Below, one piece after another: positions 8,760 to 16,771 of a stretch of 38,782 nt of DNA. Source of the DNA: Pseudomonadota bacterium (GTDB taxonomy: Bacteria > Myxococcota > Myxococcia > Myxococcales > Myxococcaceae); the NCBI GenBank assembly GCA_023424585.1, contig JAFADT010000803.1, forward strand, positions 1 to 38,782, read 5' to 3'. Made by a program: the position numbers and the translations under genes. Position 1 is the stretch's first letter. Every line of letters begins with the position of its first letter. The notes beneath the pieces were generated by a model that was not told the DNA's origin, did no database searches, and saw nothing but the letters and a program-made list of their open reading frames with translations.

Positions 8760-8981
8760 GTGAGGACCCATACCCGGATTCAGCAGTCAGCCGTTCGCGT
8801 CCGCAGCGGAGTTAGGTTGGTCCTGTGTCTTGTTGCCATTCTCTTGCTTTCGTTGGTTCTGGATGTTGCCTGGCTGAGGCGGGGAAGTCTTGCCTTGGTT
8901 GTGTTCTTTGCTGTCGTGACAGGGCTGGAGTACTGGAACGTGCAGCGTCTTGAACGCCAGCAGCGGAGAAATGGAGACTGA
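8760..8981 (+). CDS. Small two-helix membrane protein
   Basis: Short protein of about 73 aa from GTG 8760, with AGGAG 11 bases upstream; an in-frame ATG at 8661 would give 106 aa but would overlap the divergent lipoprotein gene. It has two hydrophobic segments (LVLCLVAILLLSLVLDVAWL and SLALVVFFAVVTGLEYW) and an arginine-rich tail. Base composition is noticeably less GC-rich than its neighbours, which may mean recent acquisition or a non-coding origin. No family is recognised. Confidence 0.45.
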   Translation: MRTHTRIQQSAVRVRSGVRLVLCLVAILLLSLVLDVAWLRRGSLALVVFFAVVTGLEYWNVQRLERQQRRNGD

Positions 8982-9073
8982 GAACTCGCTTCACCACAGC
9001 GATGGCAGGACAGGGCCCCTGACACCGCAGCAGGCCTGCATGGTGACACCCGCGCGGGCCGCGTGCGATTCGC

Positions 9074-9247
9074 ATGGTGACCTCCGCGCTGGATTCGTCC
9101 CGCGTGCGGTCCGGTCAGTCGCTGGAGCGCAACGCCGGCGCCTCGGTGGACCAGCTGACCCAGAGCTTCCTGCGGGACCTCGCCTTCGAAGCGGATGACG
9201 TCACGTGGTGGAGACCCGCGGACGCGGCGCCGCGCGCCCATACGTGA
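9074..9247 (+). pseudogene. Orphan C-terminal gene fragment
   Basis: A 57-codon open frame with protein-like composition (QSLERNAGASVDQLTQSF, RDLAFEADDVTWWRP) runs to a TGA at 9245 that overlaps the end of the convergent DUF418 gene. It has no good ribosome binding site and no recognised domain. I read it as the surviving tail of a larger gene, but a small intact gene cannot be excluded. Confidence 0.3.
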
Positions 9248-10469
9248 GTCGCCGCCACAGCGCCTCCACTGGCCCATGTGCGTGATGGCGCAGCCAGAGG
9301 ACGCTGACGCCCCACTGCGCCAGCAGCACGAGGGCGGTGAGGGGGAGCACCCACACCATCCCCACCTTCCCCATGAGGTTCAGCCCATACCCGTAGAAGA
9401 GCAGGAGCCCCAGCAGGGTCTGTCCCAGGTAGTTCGTCAACGCCATCCGCCCGAGCGGGACGAAGCAGGACAGCACCCGGCGCCCCGGCATCGTGCCCCA
9501 GAGCAGCGCCAGCCCGGAGGCGTACGCCAGCGCCAGGGGGACCACGCCCACCGCGTAGGCGGCCGTCTGCGCCAGCCCCGCTGGCGTGAGCGCGAAGGAC
9601 GCCCCCGTCCTCGCCGAGCTCCACGCGTAGACGGCGTTGGCCGGCACCCCGAGCAGCAGTCCTCCCGCGAGGACCCGGACGAGCAGCCGCCGGTGGCGCA
9701 GCGGGTCCGGCAGCAGCTGCCGCGCCACCCAGACGCCGAGCACGAACATCGAGAGGACCTGCGCCGGCCGTCCCGTCCGCAGGTAGCTGCCCGGGCGCTG
9801 GACGGCGTTCGCGAGGTTGCCCAGGAAGACCTGCCCGGCGTCGTCCGACGAGCGCAGGCTGAAGAGCGTCGCCCCGGGCCCGCCAGCGACGTCCTGGATC
9901 GCCCGGGACAGCGCCTGGAACGGGGGCGTCGGGTCCAGCGCGCTCCCCGTGCTCATCATCGCGAGTTGGAGGAGCAGCGGAATGAAGAGCAGCCCCACCG
10001 TCCAGCCCGCCAGTGCGCGGTCGGACACCCGGCGGAACAGCAGGAGGACCATTCCCATCAGGGCATAGAGCGTGAGGATGTCCCCGTGCCACAGGAGGAG
10101 GAGATGGAAGAGGCCCAGGCCCAGCAGCGCTCCCATCCTCCGGAGGAACAGGCGCCGGAAGTCCGCGCCTCGCTGCTCCGTGCGCCGCATCTGGAGGGCG
10201 AACCCCACGCCGAACAGCAGCGAGAAGAGAGAGTAGAACTTCCCCTCCACCGCCAGGTTCATCCACGCGACCGTCAGCGCGTCGAGCCGGGCCGTGGGTG
10301 ACGCCGCGAGCCGCGCCGGGCTCGTCACGTAATAACCGGCGAAGCTCACCAGGTTGGCGAGGAGGATGCCGGCCAGCGCGAAGCCGCGCACCATGTCCAG
10401 CAGCTCGATGCGCTCGCTGCCGCCCACCGGCGCCAGGTCGTCGTGAGGGTGCAACCTGGATTCAGCCAT
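9201..10469 (-). CDS. DUF418 family (YeiB-like) membrane protein
   Basis: Polytopic inner-membrane protein of 422 aa. The N-terminus RIELLDMVRGFALAGILLAN is the classic start of the DUF418/YeiB family, which belongs to the acyltransferase-3-like membrane superfamily. Other family marks include EGKFYSLFSLLFGVGFALQ, GRMALTNYLGQT and GPVEALWRRLTYG at the C-terminus. ATG 10469 has AGGAG 8 bases upstream and is preferred over the in-frame upstream start at 10508. Its promoter region faces the ABC-transporter operon, and each gene set carries a matching TTGCAA-type site about 33-36 bases before its start, suggesting one shared regulator. The substrate of YeiB-like proteins is unknown. Confidence 0.88.
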   Translation of the reverse strand: MAESRLHPHDDLAPVGGSERIELLDMVRGFALAGILLANLVSFAGYYVTSPARLAASPTARLDALTVAWMNLAVEGKFYSLFSLLFGVGFALQMRRTEQRGADFRRLFLRRMGALLGLGLFHLLLLWHGDILTLYALMGMVLLLFRRVSDRALAGWTVGLLFIPLLLQLAMMSTGSALDPTPPFQALSRAIQDVAGGPGATLFSLRSSDDAGQVFLGNLANAVQRPGSYLRTGRPAQVLSMFVLGVWVARQLLPDPLRHRRLLVRVLAGGLLLGVPANAVYAWSSARTGASFALTPAGLAQTAAYAVGVVPLALAYASGLALLWGTMPGRRVLSCFVPLGRMALTNYLGQTLLGLLLFYGYGLNLMGKVGMVWVLPLTALVLLAQWGVSVLWLRHHAHGPVEALWRRLTYGRAAPRPRVSTT

Positions 10470-10504
10470 GACCTCGCTCCTGAGCCGGATAGCTCCAGGA
10501 TAGT

Positions 10505-10517
10505 GCAACTAAGTTGC
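10505..10517. promoter_or_regulatory. Palindromic operator in front of the DUF418 gene
   Basis: GCAACTAAGTTGC is a perfect 6-1-6 palindrome, 36 bases before the DUF418 start codon. A closely related site lies before the divergent ABC operon. The cognate regulator is not in the window. Confidence 0.5.
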
Positions 10518-10604
10518 GTTTCAATGGTCGCGCCGTCGCCGGGTCCGGAGCGCCGCTCCAGGCCTGGGCTGGTCCGGAGGGCAGCCCCTCATGCGCAGGG
10601 CGCC

Positions 10605-10739
10605 ATGGTCATCGCGCTGCGGCCCGTGGAGCTGGTGCAGGTGACCTGGGGCCAGGTGGTCACGTGGTCGCGGTGCGGCACGGCCACGGACTTCGTGGAC
10701 GGCGTGGGCACGGCGGCGCGCTTCAGCGGGCCGGCGGGG
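10605..10739 (+). pseudogene. NHL-repeat protein remnant
   Basis: An open stretch between the two divergent operators encodes VELVQVTWGQVVTWSRCGT followed by ATDFVDGVGTAARFSGPAGG. The second part matches one blade of an NHL beta-propeller (DG-G-AARF-GP-G). Only about one repeat survives and the frame is lost on both sides, so this is a decayed fragment rather than a gene. Confidence 0.45.
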
Positions 10740-10838
10740 GGCGAGGACGGCACCACACAGACAGGGCGTGACGACCGCGTACAAGCTCGCCCGCCAGCAG
10801 GCACCGTGAGTCCTTCCGGGCCAGTCGGGCTGTGTCTG

Positions 10839-10855
10839 TTGTAATCAAGTTGCAA
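10839..10855. promoter_or_regulatory. Second copy of the operator, in front of the ABC operon
   Basis: TTGTAATCAAGTTGCAA is an imperfect palindrome 32 bases before the ATPase start. Over 14 bases (TGTAATCAAGTTGC against TGCAACTAAGTTGC) it matches the DUF418 operator at 11 positions. Confidence 0.45.
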
Positions 10856-10887
10856 TAATGGGCGGTGCCCGGTAAGGGTGTCGCACC

Positions 10888-11592
10888 ATGCTCGAAGCCA
10901 GAAGGTTGACCAAACGCTACGGAGAACACCTCGCGCTGGAGGGGCTCGACCTCACCGTTGGGGCGGGGGAGGTGTTCTGCCTGCTGGGGGCCAACGGAGC
11001 GGGGAAGACGACGACCCTGAACCTCTTCCTCGGCTTCATCGAGCCCACCGCTGGCGAGGCGCGGGTCGCGGGCCAGGACGTGCGCCAGGACGTGGCGCGG
11101 GCTCGCGGGCTCATCGCCTATGTGCCGGAGCTGGTGATGCTCTACCCGCGCCTGTCCGGGCGGGAGAACCTGGACTACTTCAACACCCTGGCGGGCCGGC
11201 CCGCGCTGTCCCGCCAGGAGTCCACGGCGTGGCTCACCCAGGCGGGCCTTGCCCCTGGCGCGATGGACCGCCCCGTCGGTGGCTATTCGAAGGGGATGCG
11301 CCAGAAGGTGGGCATCGCCATCGCGCTGGCCAGGGGCGCGCGGGCCCTGCTGCTCGACGAGCCCACGTCCGGGTTGGATCCGCTTGCCTCCAACGAGCTG
11401 TCCGAGACGCTGCGGCGGCTGAGCGGCGAGGGCATGGCGGTGCTCATGGCGACGCATGACCTGTTCCGGGCCAAGGAGTCCGGCACGCGGGTGGGCATCA
11501 TGAAGGCGGGCCACCTGGTGGAGACGCGCTCCACCCAGGAGCTGGGCCACGCGGAGCTCGAGCAGCTCTACCTGACGCACATGCGGGGCTGA
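10888..11592 (+). CDS. ABC transporter ATP-binding protein
   Basis: Predicted 234 aa cytoplasmic ATPase of an ABC-2-type exporter. Walker A is GANGAGKTT (residues 34-42), the signature motif is YSKGMRQK (133-140), Walker B is LLLDEPTSGLD (154-164) and the switch histidine is H190. Loops and length fit the CcmA/NatA-like class. It is followed 10 bases later by the first of two permeases, so the three genes form one operon. It starts at ATG 10888, with only a weak AAGGG upstream. Substrate cannot be told from sequence; DUF3526 permease systems often lie near TonB receptors, as here. Confidence 0.93.
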   Translation: MLEARRLTKRYGEHLALEGLDLTVGAGEVFCLLGANGAGKTTTLNLFLGFIEPTAGEARVAGQDVRQDVARARGLIAYVPELVMLYPRLSGRENLDYFNTLAGRPALSRQESTAWLTQAGLAPGAMDRPVGGYSKGMRQKVGIAIALARGARALLLDEPTSGLDPLASNELSETLRRLSGEGMAVLMATHDLFRAKESGTRVGIMKAGHLVETRSTQELGHAELEQLYLTHMRG

Positions 11593-11602
11593 GGACGAAC
11601 CC

Positions 11603-13018
11603 ATGATTCTCGCCATCGCACGCAAGGAGTGGACGGAGCTGCTGCGCGACGGGCGCTTCCGGGGCGCGGCCGTGCTGGTGTTCCTGCTGGCCACCGTCGG
11701 GGTCGCCGTCGGCACGCAGCACGTGCGGAGCGCTCGCGCCGAGCGCGCGGAGGGCGCGCGGCTGACCCGCCAGCACTGGCTGGAGCAGGGAGCGAAGAAC
11801 CCGCATTCGGCCGCGCACTACGGTGTCTGGGCTTTCAAGCCCGAGTCCTCCCTGGCCGCGTTCGACCGCGGCGTGGAGCCCTACCTGGGCGTCGCGGTCT
11901 ACCTGGAGGCCCACAAGCAGAACCTGACGCGGCACCGCCCGGCGGCGGACGCCACCGCGGCGGCGCGCTTCGGAGAGCTCACCGGCGCGGGAGTGCTCCA
12001 GCTCCTCCTGCCGCTGCTCATCGTGCTGCTCACCTTCTCCGCGTTCACCACCGAGCGGGAGAACGGCACGCTGAAGCTCCTGCTCGCCACCGGCGTGCGC
12101 CGCCACCAGCTCGTGCTGGGCAAGGCGCTGGGGGTGGGACTGGCGCTCGCGGTGCTCCTGGTGCCGCTGCTCGCCGTCTGCGCGGGGCTGCTGCTGCTGG
12201 CGGGCGCCTGGGACGCGGACGTGCTCGGGCGCGCGGCGGTGATGGTGCTGGGCCACGGCCTCTACCTGGCTGGCTTCGTCTTCCTGTGGCTGGCGGTGAG
12301 CGCGCGGGTCCGCTCCTCGCGCGTGGCGCTGGTGGTGCTCCTGGGCCTGTGGACGCTCAACGGGCTGCTGGTGCCCCGGCTCGCAGCGGACGCGGCCCGC
12401 GCCTGGGCCCCGGTGCCCGAGGCGCAGGACTTCGCCCGGCGGCTCGCCGAGGACTACGAACGGGGGATGAGCGGCCATGACCCGGCGGACCAGCGGCTGG
12501 CGGCGCTGGAGAAGGAGACGCTGGCGCGCTACGGGGCCAGCTCGCTGGAGCAGCTTCCCGTCAACTTCCGGGGGATCGCCCTGCAGGCGGGAGAGGAGTA
12601 CGGCAACAAGGTGAACGCGGTGCGCTTCGGAGAGCTGGAGGCGCGCTACCGCGCCCAGGAGCGCCTGCACCTCGCGTTCTCGCCGCTGGCCCCCGTGCTG
12701 GCCCTGCGCCCGTTGTCCGCGTCCATGGCCCGCACCGACCTGGAGGCTCACCTGCGCTTCATGCGGCAGGCGGAGGCGTACCGGCAGGGGCTGGTGAAGC
12801 AGATGAACGACGCGGTCGCGTTCCGCTCGCGGTACGCGGACTCGGATTACAAGGCGGACGCGGAGCTCTGGCGCGAGGTGCCCGAGTTCCGGGCGGAGGC
12901 GGGCACGCTGGGAGAGGCGCTGCGCTCGCAGGCTCCCGGCCTGCTCCTGCTTGGCTTCTGGCTGGTGTGGACCACGGTGCTCGCGCTGCGTGCCGGCGCG
13001 CGCCTGAGCGCTGTCTGA
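11603..13018 (+). CDS. ABC-2 type permease with DUF3526 region (1)
   Basis: Inner-membrane permease of 471 aa. It begins MILAIARKEWTELLRDGRF, typical of ABC-2 permeases. A first helix (about 20-38) is followed by a large periplasmic insert, then a run of helices with the coupling segment TTERENGTLKLLLATGVRR. The long second extracytoplasmic domain and C-terminal helix fit DUF3526. GAGG lies just before the start. It probably pairs with the next gene as a heterodimeric channel driven by the upstream ATPase. Confidence 0.88.
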   Translation: MILAIARKEWTELLRDGRFRGAAVLVFLLATVGVAVGTQHVRSARAERAEGARLTRQHWLEQGAKNPHSAAHYGVWAFKPESSLAAFDRGVEPYLGVAVYLEAHKQNLTRHRPAADATAAARFGELTGAGVLQLLLPLLIVLLTFSAFTTERENGTLKLLLATGVRRHQLVLGKALGVGLALAVLLVPLLAVCAGLLLLAGAWDADVLGRAAVMVLGHGLYLAGFVFLWLAVSARVRSSRVALVVLLGLWTLNGLLVPRLAADAARAWAPVPEAQDFARRLAEDYERGMSGHDPADQRLAALEKETLARYGASSLEQLPVNFRGIALQAGEEYGNKVNAVRFGELEARYRAQERLHLAFSPLAPVLALRPLSASMARTDLEAHLRFMRQAEAYRQGLVKQMNDAVAFRSRYADSDYKADAELWREVPEFRAEAGTLGEALRSQAPGLLLLGFWLVWTTVLALRAGARLSAV

Positions 13019-13035
13019 GACGAGAGAAAACGCCC

Positions 13036-14451
13036 ATGTCACTGCTCCGACACGAGTGGCGCCTGCTCCGCGCGGACCGGATGCTGGCCCTCACCACCCC
13101 GTTCCTGCTCCTGCTCATCGTGCTGGGCCTGTTCAACGGCTGGCGCTTCGTGCGCACGCTCGAGGCCCACCAGCACTCCCTCGCCGTCCAGGAGACGGAG
13201 CGGCGCGCGCGGCTCGCGCGAGAGGCGGAGGCGCTGCGCCAGGGGGAGGGCAAGGACGTCCCCCCGTGGAAGAGCCCGGCGCTGCCGGTGCCCGTGGGCA
13301 ACGGGCTTGTCCAGCCCCAGGCGCTCCTGCCGCCCGGCCCGCTGGGCACCCTCGTCGTCGGCCAGATGGACCTGCTGCCCACGGTGTATCAGGTCTCGCT
13401 CCAGGGGAGCGTCACCGACTTCGCGCGCGACACGCTGGAGCACCCCGTGCATCTGGCCACCGGGCCGCTGGACCTGACCTTCGTGCTGCTCTACCTCCTG
13501 CCGCTGTTCGCGCTCGCGCTGTCGTTCGACCTGGTGTCGCGCGAACGCGAGGACGGCACGCTGCGGCTCGTGCTGGTGCAGGCGGCGGGCCTGCGAGGCT
13601 GGGCGCTGCGCCGGCTGGCGGTCCGCGCGGGCGTGCTCCTGGGGGTGTGCGTGCTCGCGGGGCTCGCGGGCCACGCGCTCACGGGTGGGGCCGGGGGCCC
13701 GGGCAGGCTGCTGGGGTGGGCGGGGCTCGTCGTGGCGTACGGCGCCTTCTGGTTCGCGCTGGCGCTGGCGGTCAACGCGCTCGGGTTCGGCTCGTCCACC
13801 AACGCGCTGGTGCTGGTGGGGGCGTGGGTGCTGCTGGTGGTGCTGGTGCCGGCGGTGGCGCAGCTGGGCGTGAGCCGCATGTACCCCGTCCCTTCGCGCG
13901 TGGCGCTGGTGGGCGCGACGCGCACGGCGTCCCTGGAGGCGGAGAAGCGCGGCGGGGAGGTGCTCTCCACCTATCTCCAGGACCACCCGGAGCTGGCCCC
14001 GCGGGGCGCCCGGACCGAGGGCTACTGGCCCACCGCGCTGGCGGTCCAGGACGAGGCCGCGCGCGCGACCGCGCCCGTCGTCGCCGCCTTCCAGGCGCAG
14101 CTCGCGCGACAGCAGGACACGCTGGAGGTGCTGCGCTTCGCCTCGCCCGCGCTGGCCTTCCAGCAGGCGCTCCAGGACGTGGCGGGCAGCGGCGGCCGCC
14201 GGCACGGGCACTTCCTGGCGCAGGTGGACCGCTTCCACTCCGCGTGGCGCGAGGCCCTCTTGCCGCGCGTCTTCTCCGCCAGCACCCTGGGCGCCGCGGA
14301 GCACCGCGCGCTGCCGCGCTTCGCCTACGAGGAGCAGCCCGGGCGCGACGTGGTGGCGCAGGTCGCGCTCGGCCTGCTCGCGCTCGTCCTGCCGACGCTG
14401 CTGGCGCTGGGGCTGGGGTGGGGCTGGTTGGGGCGCCCCCGCATCGCCTGA
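13036..14451 (+). CDS. ABC-2 type permease with DUF3526 region (2)
   Basis: Predicted 471 aa permease homologous in layout to the upstream one: N-terminal MSLLRHEWRLLRADRMLAL, a helix at about 15-36, a periplasmic insert, then LVSREREDGTLRLVLVQAAG as the coupling segment, further helices and a DUF3526-like extracytoplasmic domain before a last helix. ATG 13036 is used because the longer frame from 12967 overlaps the first permease and lacks the conserved start; the real gap is 17 bases. The substrate exported is unknown. Confidence 0.88.
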   Translation: MSLLRHEWRLLRADRMLALTTPFLLLLIVLGLFNGWRFVRTLEAHQHSLAVQETERRARLAREAEALRQGEGKDVPPWKSPALPVPVGNGLVQPQALLPPGPLGTLVVGQMDLLPTVYQVSLQGSVTDFARDTLEHPVHLATGPLDLTFVLLYLLPLFALALSFDLVSREREDGTLRLVLVQAAGLRGWALRRLAVRAGVLLGVCVLAGLAGHALTGGAGGPGRLLGWAGLVVAYGAFWFALALAVNALGFGSSTNALVLVGAWVLLVVLVPAVAQLGVSRMYPVPSRVALVGATRTASLEAEKRGGEVLSTYLQDHPELAPRGARTEGYWPTALAVQDEAARATAPVVAAFQAQLARQQDTLEVLRFASPALAFQQALQDVAGSGGRRHGHFLAQVDRFHSAWREALLPRVFSASTLGAAEHRALPRFAYEEQPGRDVVAQVALGLLALVLPTLLALGLGWGWLGRPRIA

Positions 14452-14519
14452 CAGGCGCCGTGCCGCGAAATGAAGTTGCCCCGGTTTCGTAGCGTCCTAC
14501 CCGTTGTGAGAAAACGGCC

Positions 14520-14725
14520 CCACGATGCCGAAGTCACGCCCCCCATACCCGCGCAAGCTCGGCCTCGAACGGCAGGTGCGCCCCTCGAAGTGGTCCAGGC
14601 CGACTTCGCCCTTCATCTCCTGGTAATCGCTCCACGCGCCAGCGCAGCTTCGCCAGGGTGACGAGGCGCTCGAGGGGCATGTCCTCCGGGAGAGACGAGA
14701 AGTAGCGCAAGCATGGGAACGCGAT
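14520..14725 (-). mobile_element. IS701-family transposase remnant
   Basis: On the minus strand two frames together give YFSSLPEDMPLERLVTLAKL followed by RWRVE in one frame, then DYQEMKGEVGLDHFEGRT in another. This matches the C-terminal part of IS701-type DDE transposases (RWRVERDYQELKGELGLDHFEGR). At least one frameshift is present and both ends are missing, so it is a dead fragment. The flanking bases 14452-14822 otherwise hold no gene. Confidence 0.75.
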
Positions 14726-14822
14726 GCCAACCGCCACCGCGCTCCCCAGACCCACGGGGCACCTCGCCGGGGGCCCTGCGTTCTCTTCGAGACCGCGCCC
14801 GGAGTAGATTCACTGTTCGTCC

Positions 14823-15853
14823 ATGCTCCCACTGCGCTTGTCACTGCTTGTCGCCGCAGGGACCATGCCCTCCCCAGAGGTTTCGTCGGCGAATCTCAAG
14901 AAGACGTCCGCCTTCCAGGACTGGCGCCGAGGACGCTTCCTCGTCGAGGAGCGATGGGTCGAGCTCCCTGAGGTCGGACTTCGCGTGGGCTACTTCGTCG
15001 TCCCTGGCCCATGGACCCGTGACCGCGTGGAGCAACCCCGCTTCCATGACGCGTTCTTCGTGCTGGATGCACGCACGGGGCAGCTCGTTGCACCAGCCCT
15101 GGTGCGAACGAGCCTGCCGCTCAATGGCTGCCCGAAGATGGGCGAGGTGGCGCAGCTCGTCCCCGAGCCCGAGAGCAAGGCCTCCGCCGCGCTCCGCTTC
15201 GGCAACGGTCTTCAGAGTGCACGTTCGCGCAGAAGGGCGAGGCAGACGTCACGTGCGAGACATCCATGGGACGCGGATACTCCCTTTCGCAGATCGAGGA
15301 GATGGCAGAGAACGGATGGTCGAGAGGGAGTAGCGCGGACAGCGACCTGAAGGAGTTGGAGGACCTCCATCGTCTCCGCCAGGAGTTGCTTGCCGCGAAC
15401 GAAGGTGCGCTCACGCAGTGGACCGCGGGGCAGCAAGAGGAGGCGCTTCGCGAGTGGACCCGCATCTACCGGACATGGCTCGCTGAAGGCCGACTCATCG
15501 CTGGGATGCCCCTGGACCTGCGCAACCAGTACTACGTGGTGAGCGACATCTTGAGGCCACAGGTGGAGCAACTGCGAGCGGCGCTCATCGACCTTTGGGC
15601 TGAGATCCTCAACAACCTCGGCTTCGCGCTGTGGTCCCACAAGGAGTGGTCCCAGGCCCAGGCCGTCCTCGACGACTGCCTGACGCTGCTCACCGCGACA
15701 GGCCACGAGCGCAACGTGCTCTACTTGAATCGGGGGGACTTGCTTCGGGACATGGGGAAGGGACCTGAGGCCATCAATGCCTATCGGTCCTTCCTGTCGC
15801 GTAAGGTCACCGCAGCTCGACGCAAGGATGTGGATCGACTTCGTCCAGGCTGA
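14823..15853 (+). pseudogene. Frameshifted TPR-containing protein gene, 3' end replaced by IS DNA
   Basis: The first frame (14823 to about 15205) encodes a protein with VGYFVVPGPWTRDRVEQPRF and VLDARTGQLVAP. A second frame continues as SSECTFAQKGEADVTCETSM at about 15208-15268 and runs on to TPR-like helices (AEILNNLGFALWSHKEWSQA, NVLYLNRGDLLRDMGKGPEA). The join at about 15205-15212 requires a one-base loss. The last residues (VDRLRPG) and the stop lie in sequence that aligns with the IS630 copy at 28300, so the natural C-terminus has been cut off. Function unknown; it was probably a TPR-bearing adaptor or kinase partner. A sequencing error could explain the frameshift, but not the IS junction. 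Confidence 0.65.
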
Positions 15854-16095
15854 GAGCGCCAATCAGGGGGAGAACCGGGCCTCGGTTTCTGGGAGCGTGG
15901 CCCGCCACGCGCTCTCGCCGGAGGACCTGATTCACCGTGGCCCGGCCGGCTCGGGACTGCTCCGCCAACGCCTCGTACGTCTTGTCGCTCTCCACTCGCA
16001 CCTCGAGAATGCGTCGACGTAGGTCCTCGGAAATCGATCGGGTCCGCCCCCGAGCAGCTCCTGCCCGCCGGATCGGCTCAACCGAACCCCGCCAT
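15835..16095 (-). mobile_element. Internally deleted IS630-family remnant (copy A)
   Basis: The minus strand encodes an HTH piece (TYEALAEQSRAGRATVNQVL) directly joined to VAGHAPRNRGPVL from the catalytic half. Comparison with the copy at 28000-28915 shows that the outer parts are kept while a few hundred internal bases between the HTH and DDE regions have been lost; the junction is near 15916. Confidence 0.75.
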
Positions 16096-16114
16096 GAGTC
16101 AAGGCGTCGCAGGC

Positions 16115-16262
16115 GGGCGTGTCATGAGGCCAGTTGACGCGTCAGCAACCGTGGCTGACGTGTCAAACGCGGAGCCTGGCTGTTTCATCCTCTTCAAATC
16201 ACGCGTGATGCGGCCTGGCGCATCATGGCGCCGTCGTTGCATTGGCTCGACTCCGGTTGGCT
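16115..16262. repeat. Direct repeat copy 1 of the sigma-54 promoter cassette
   Basis: This segment is a near-identical direct repeat of 18506-18656, beginning GGGCGTGTCATGA and running through the paired palindromes, CGGAGCCTGGCTGTTTCATC and the -24/-12 promoter. The two copies bracket the fni'-mvaA-mvk' block. Confidence 0.85.
16134..16241 (+). promoter_or_regulatory. Sigma-54 promoter with upstream activator palindromes (copy 1)
   Basis: TTGACGCGTCA (16134-16144) and TGACGTGTCAA (16156-16166) form a mirrored pair of palindromic sites. TGGCGCCGTCGTTGCA (16226-16241) matches the -24/-12 consensus TGGCAC-N5-TTGCA with one change in the -24 box. The pair is centred 76 bases before the -24 box, a usual distance for a bacterial enhancer-binding protein. 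It would drive transcription towards mvaA. Confidence 0.75.
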
Positions 16263-16394
16263 GATCACACGCGGTGACGGACCTCGCGGGCCCTTGGGCT
16301 CGCGCCCTGGCCGCCGTGCTTGCTCAGGAAACCTCGGCCATTCAGGCGTTTATGCGCCTTCCACCCAGGGCAGACCGGACTTCAACGAGATGGG

Positions 16395-16660
16395 CGAGGA
16401 CCTCACAGCCGGACGCAAGGATGTGCATCCCGACCTTTGCGCCAGGGGTGGCGTCGAGCCCACCGGGAACAGCGCGCGGCGTCTGGTGGAACTGGGCGTG
16501 CGGAACATCGACGTGCCCGGCCCGGGCGGGACGTCCTGGGTGCGCGTGGAGCAGCTTCGCGCGTCCGGCCACAGGCGCGGCTGGGGGCGGAGCTCAGCGT
16601 ATGGGGCATCCCCACGGCGGCGGCCCTGGCCACAGTGCGGCAGGCACGGGTCCTGACGGG
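16395..16660 (+). pseudogene. fni: Type 2 isopentenyl-diphosphate isomerase remnant
   Basis: One frame reads RRLVELGVRNIDVPGPGGTS then WVRVEQLRASG, and a second frame continues RLGAELSVWGIPTAAALATV. Together these match the C-terminal flavin/phosphate-binding half of type 2 IDI (GVRxIDVAGxGGTSW, WGIPTAAAL). The N-terminal half is missing and at least one frameshift is present, so it cannot make enzyme. Its place directly before mvaA mirrors the mevalonate-gene order expected for myxobacteria and marks this block as a decayed duplicate. Confidence 0.75.
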
Positions 16661-16771
16661 TAGTAGAAGCCGCGCTGATTGAGACAGGGGCCTCGGGGGC
16701 TCATCGGAGAGTTGAAGGATTCGTTGGCGGCGCTGTAGCGGGCGGCCGCGCAGAAGGCTGGAAAGAACAAC

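Noticed and set aside
14524..14600. Start of an IS3 OrfA (MPKSRPPYPRKLG-like) on the plus strand
   Set aside because: The similarity covers only a dozen residues and the same bases are better explained as the antisense of the IS701 transposase tail.
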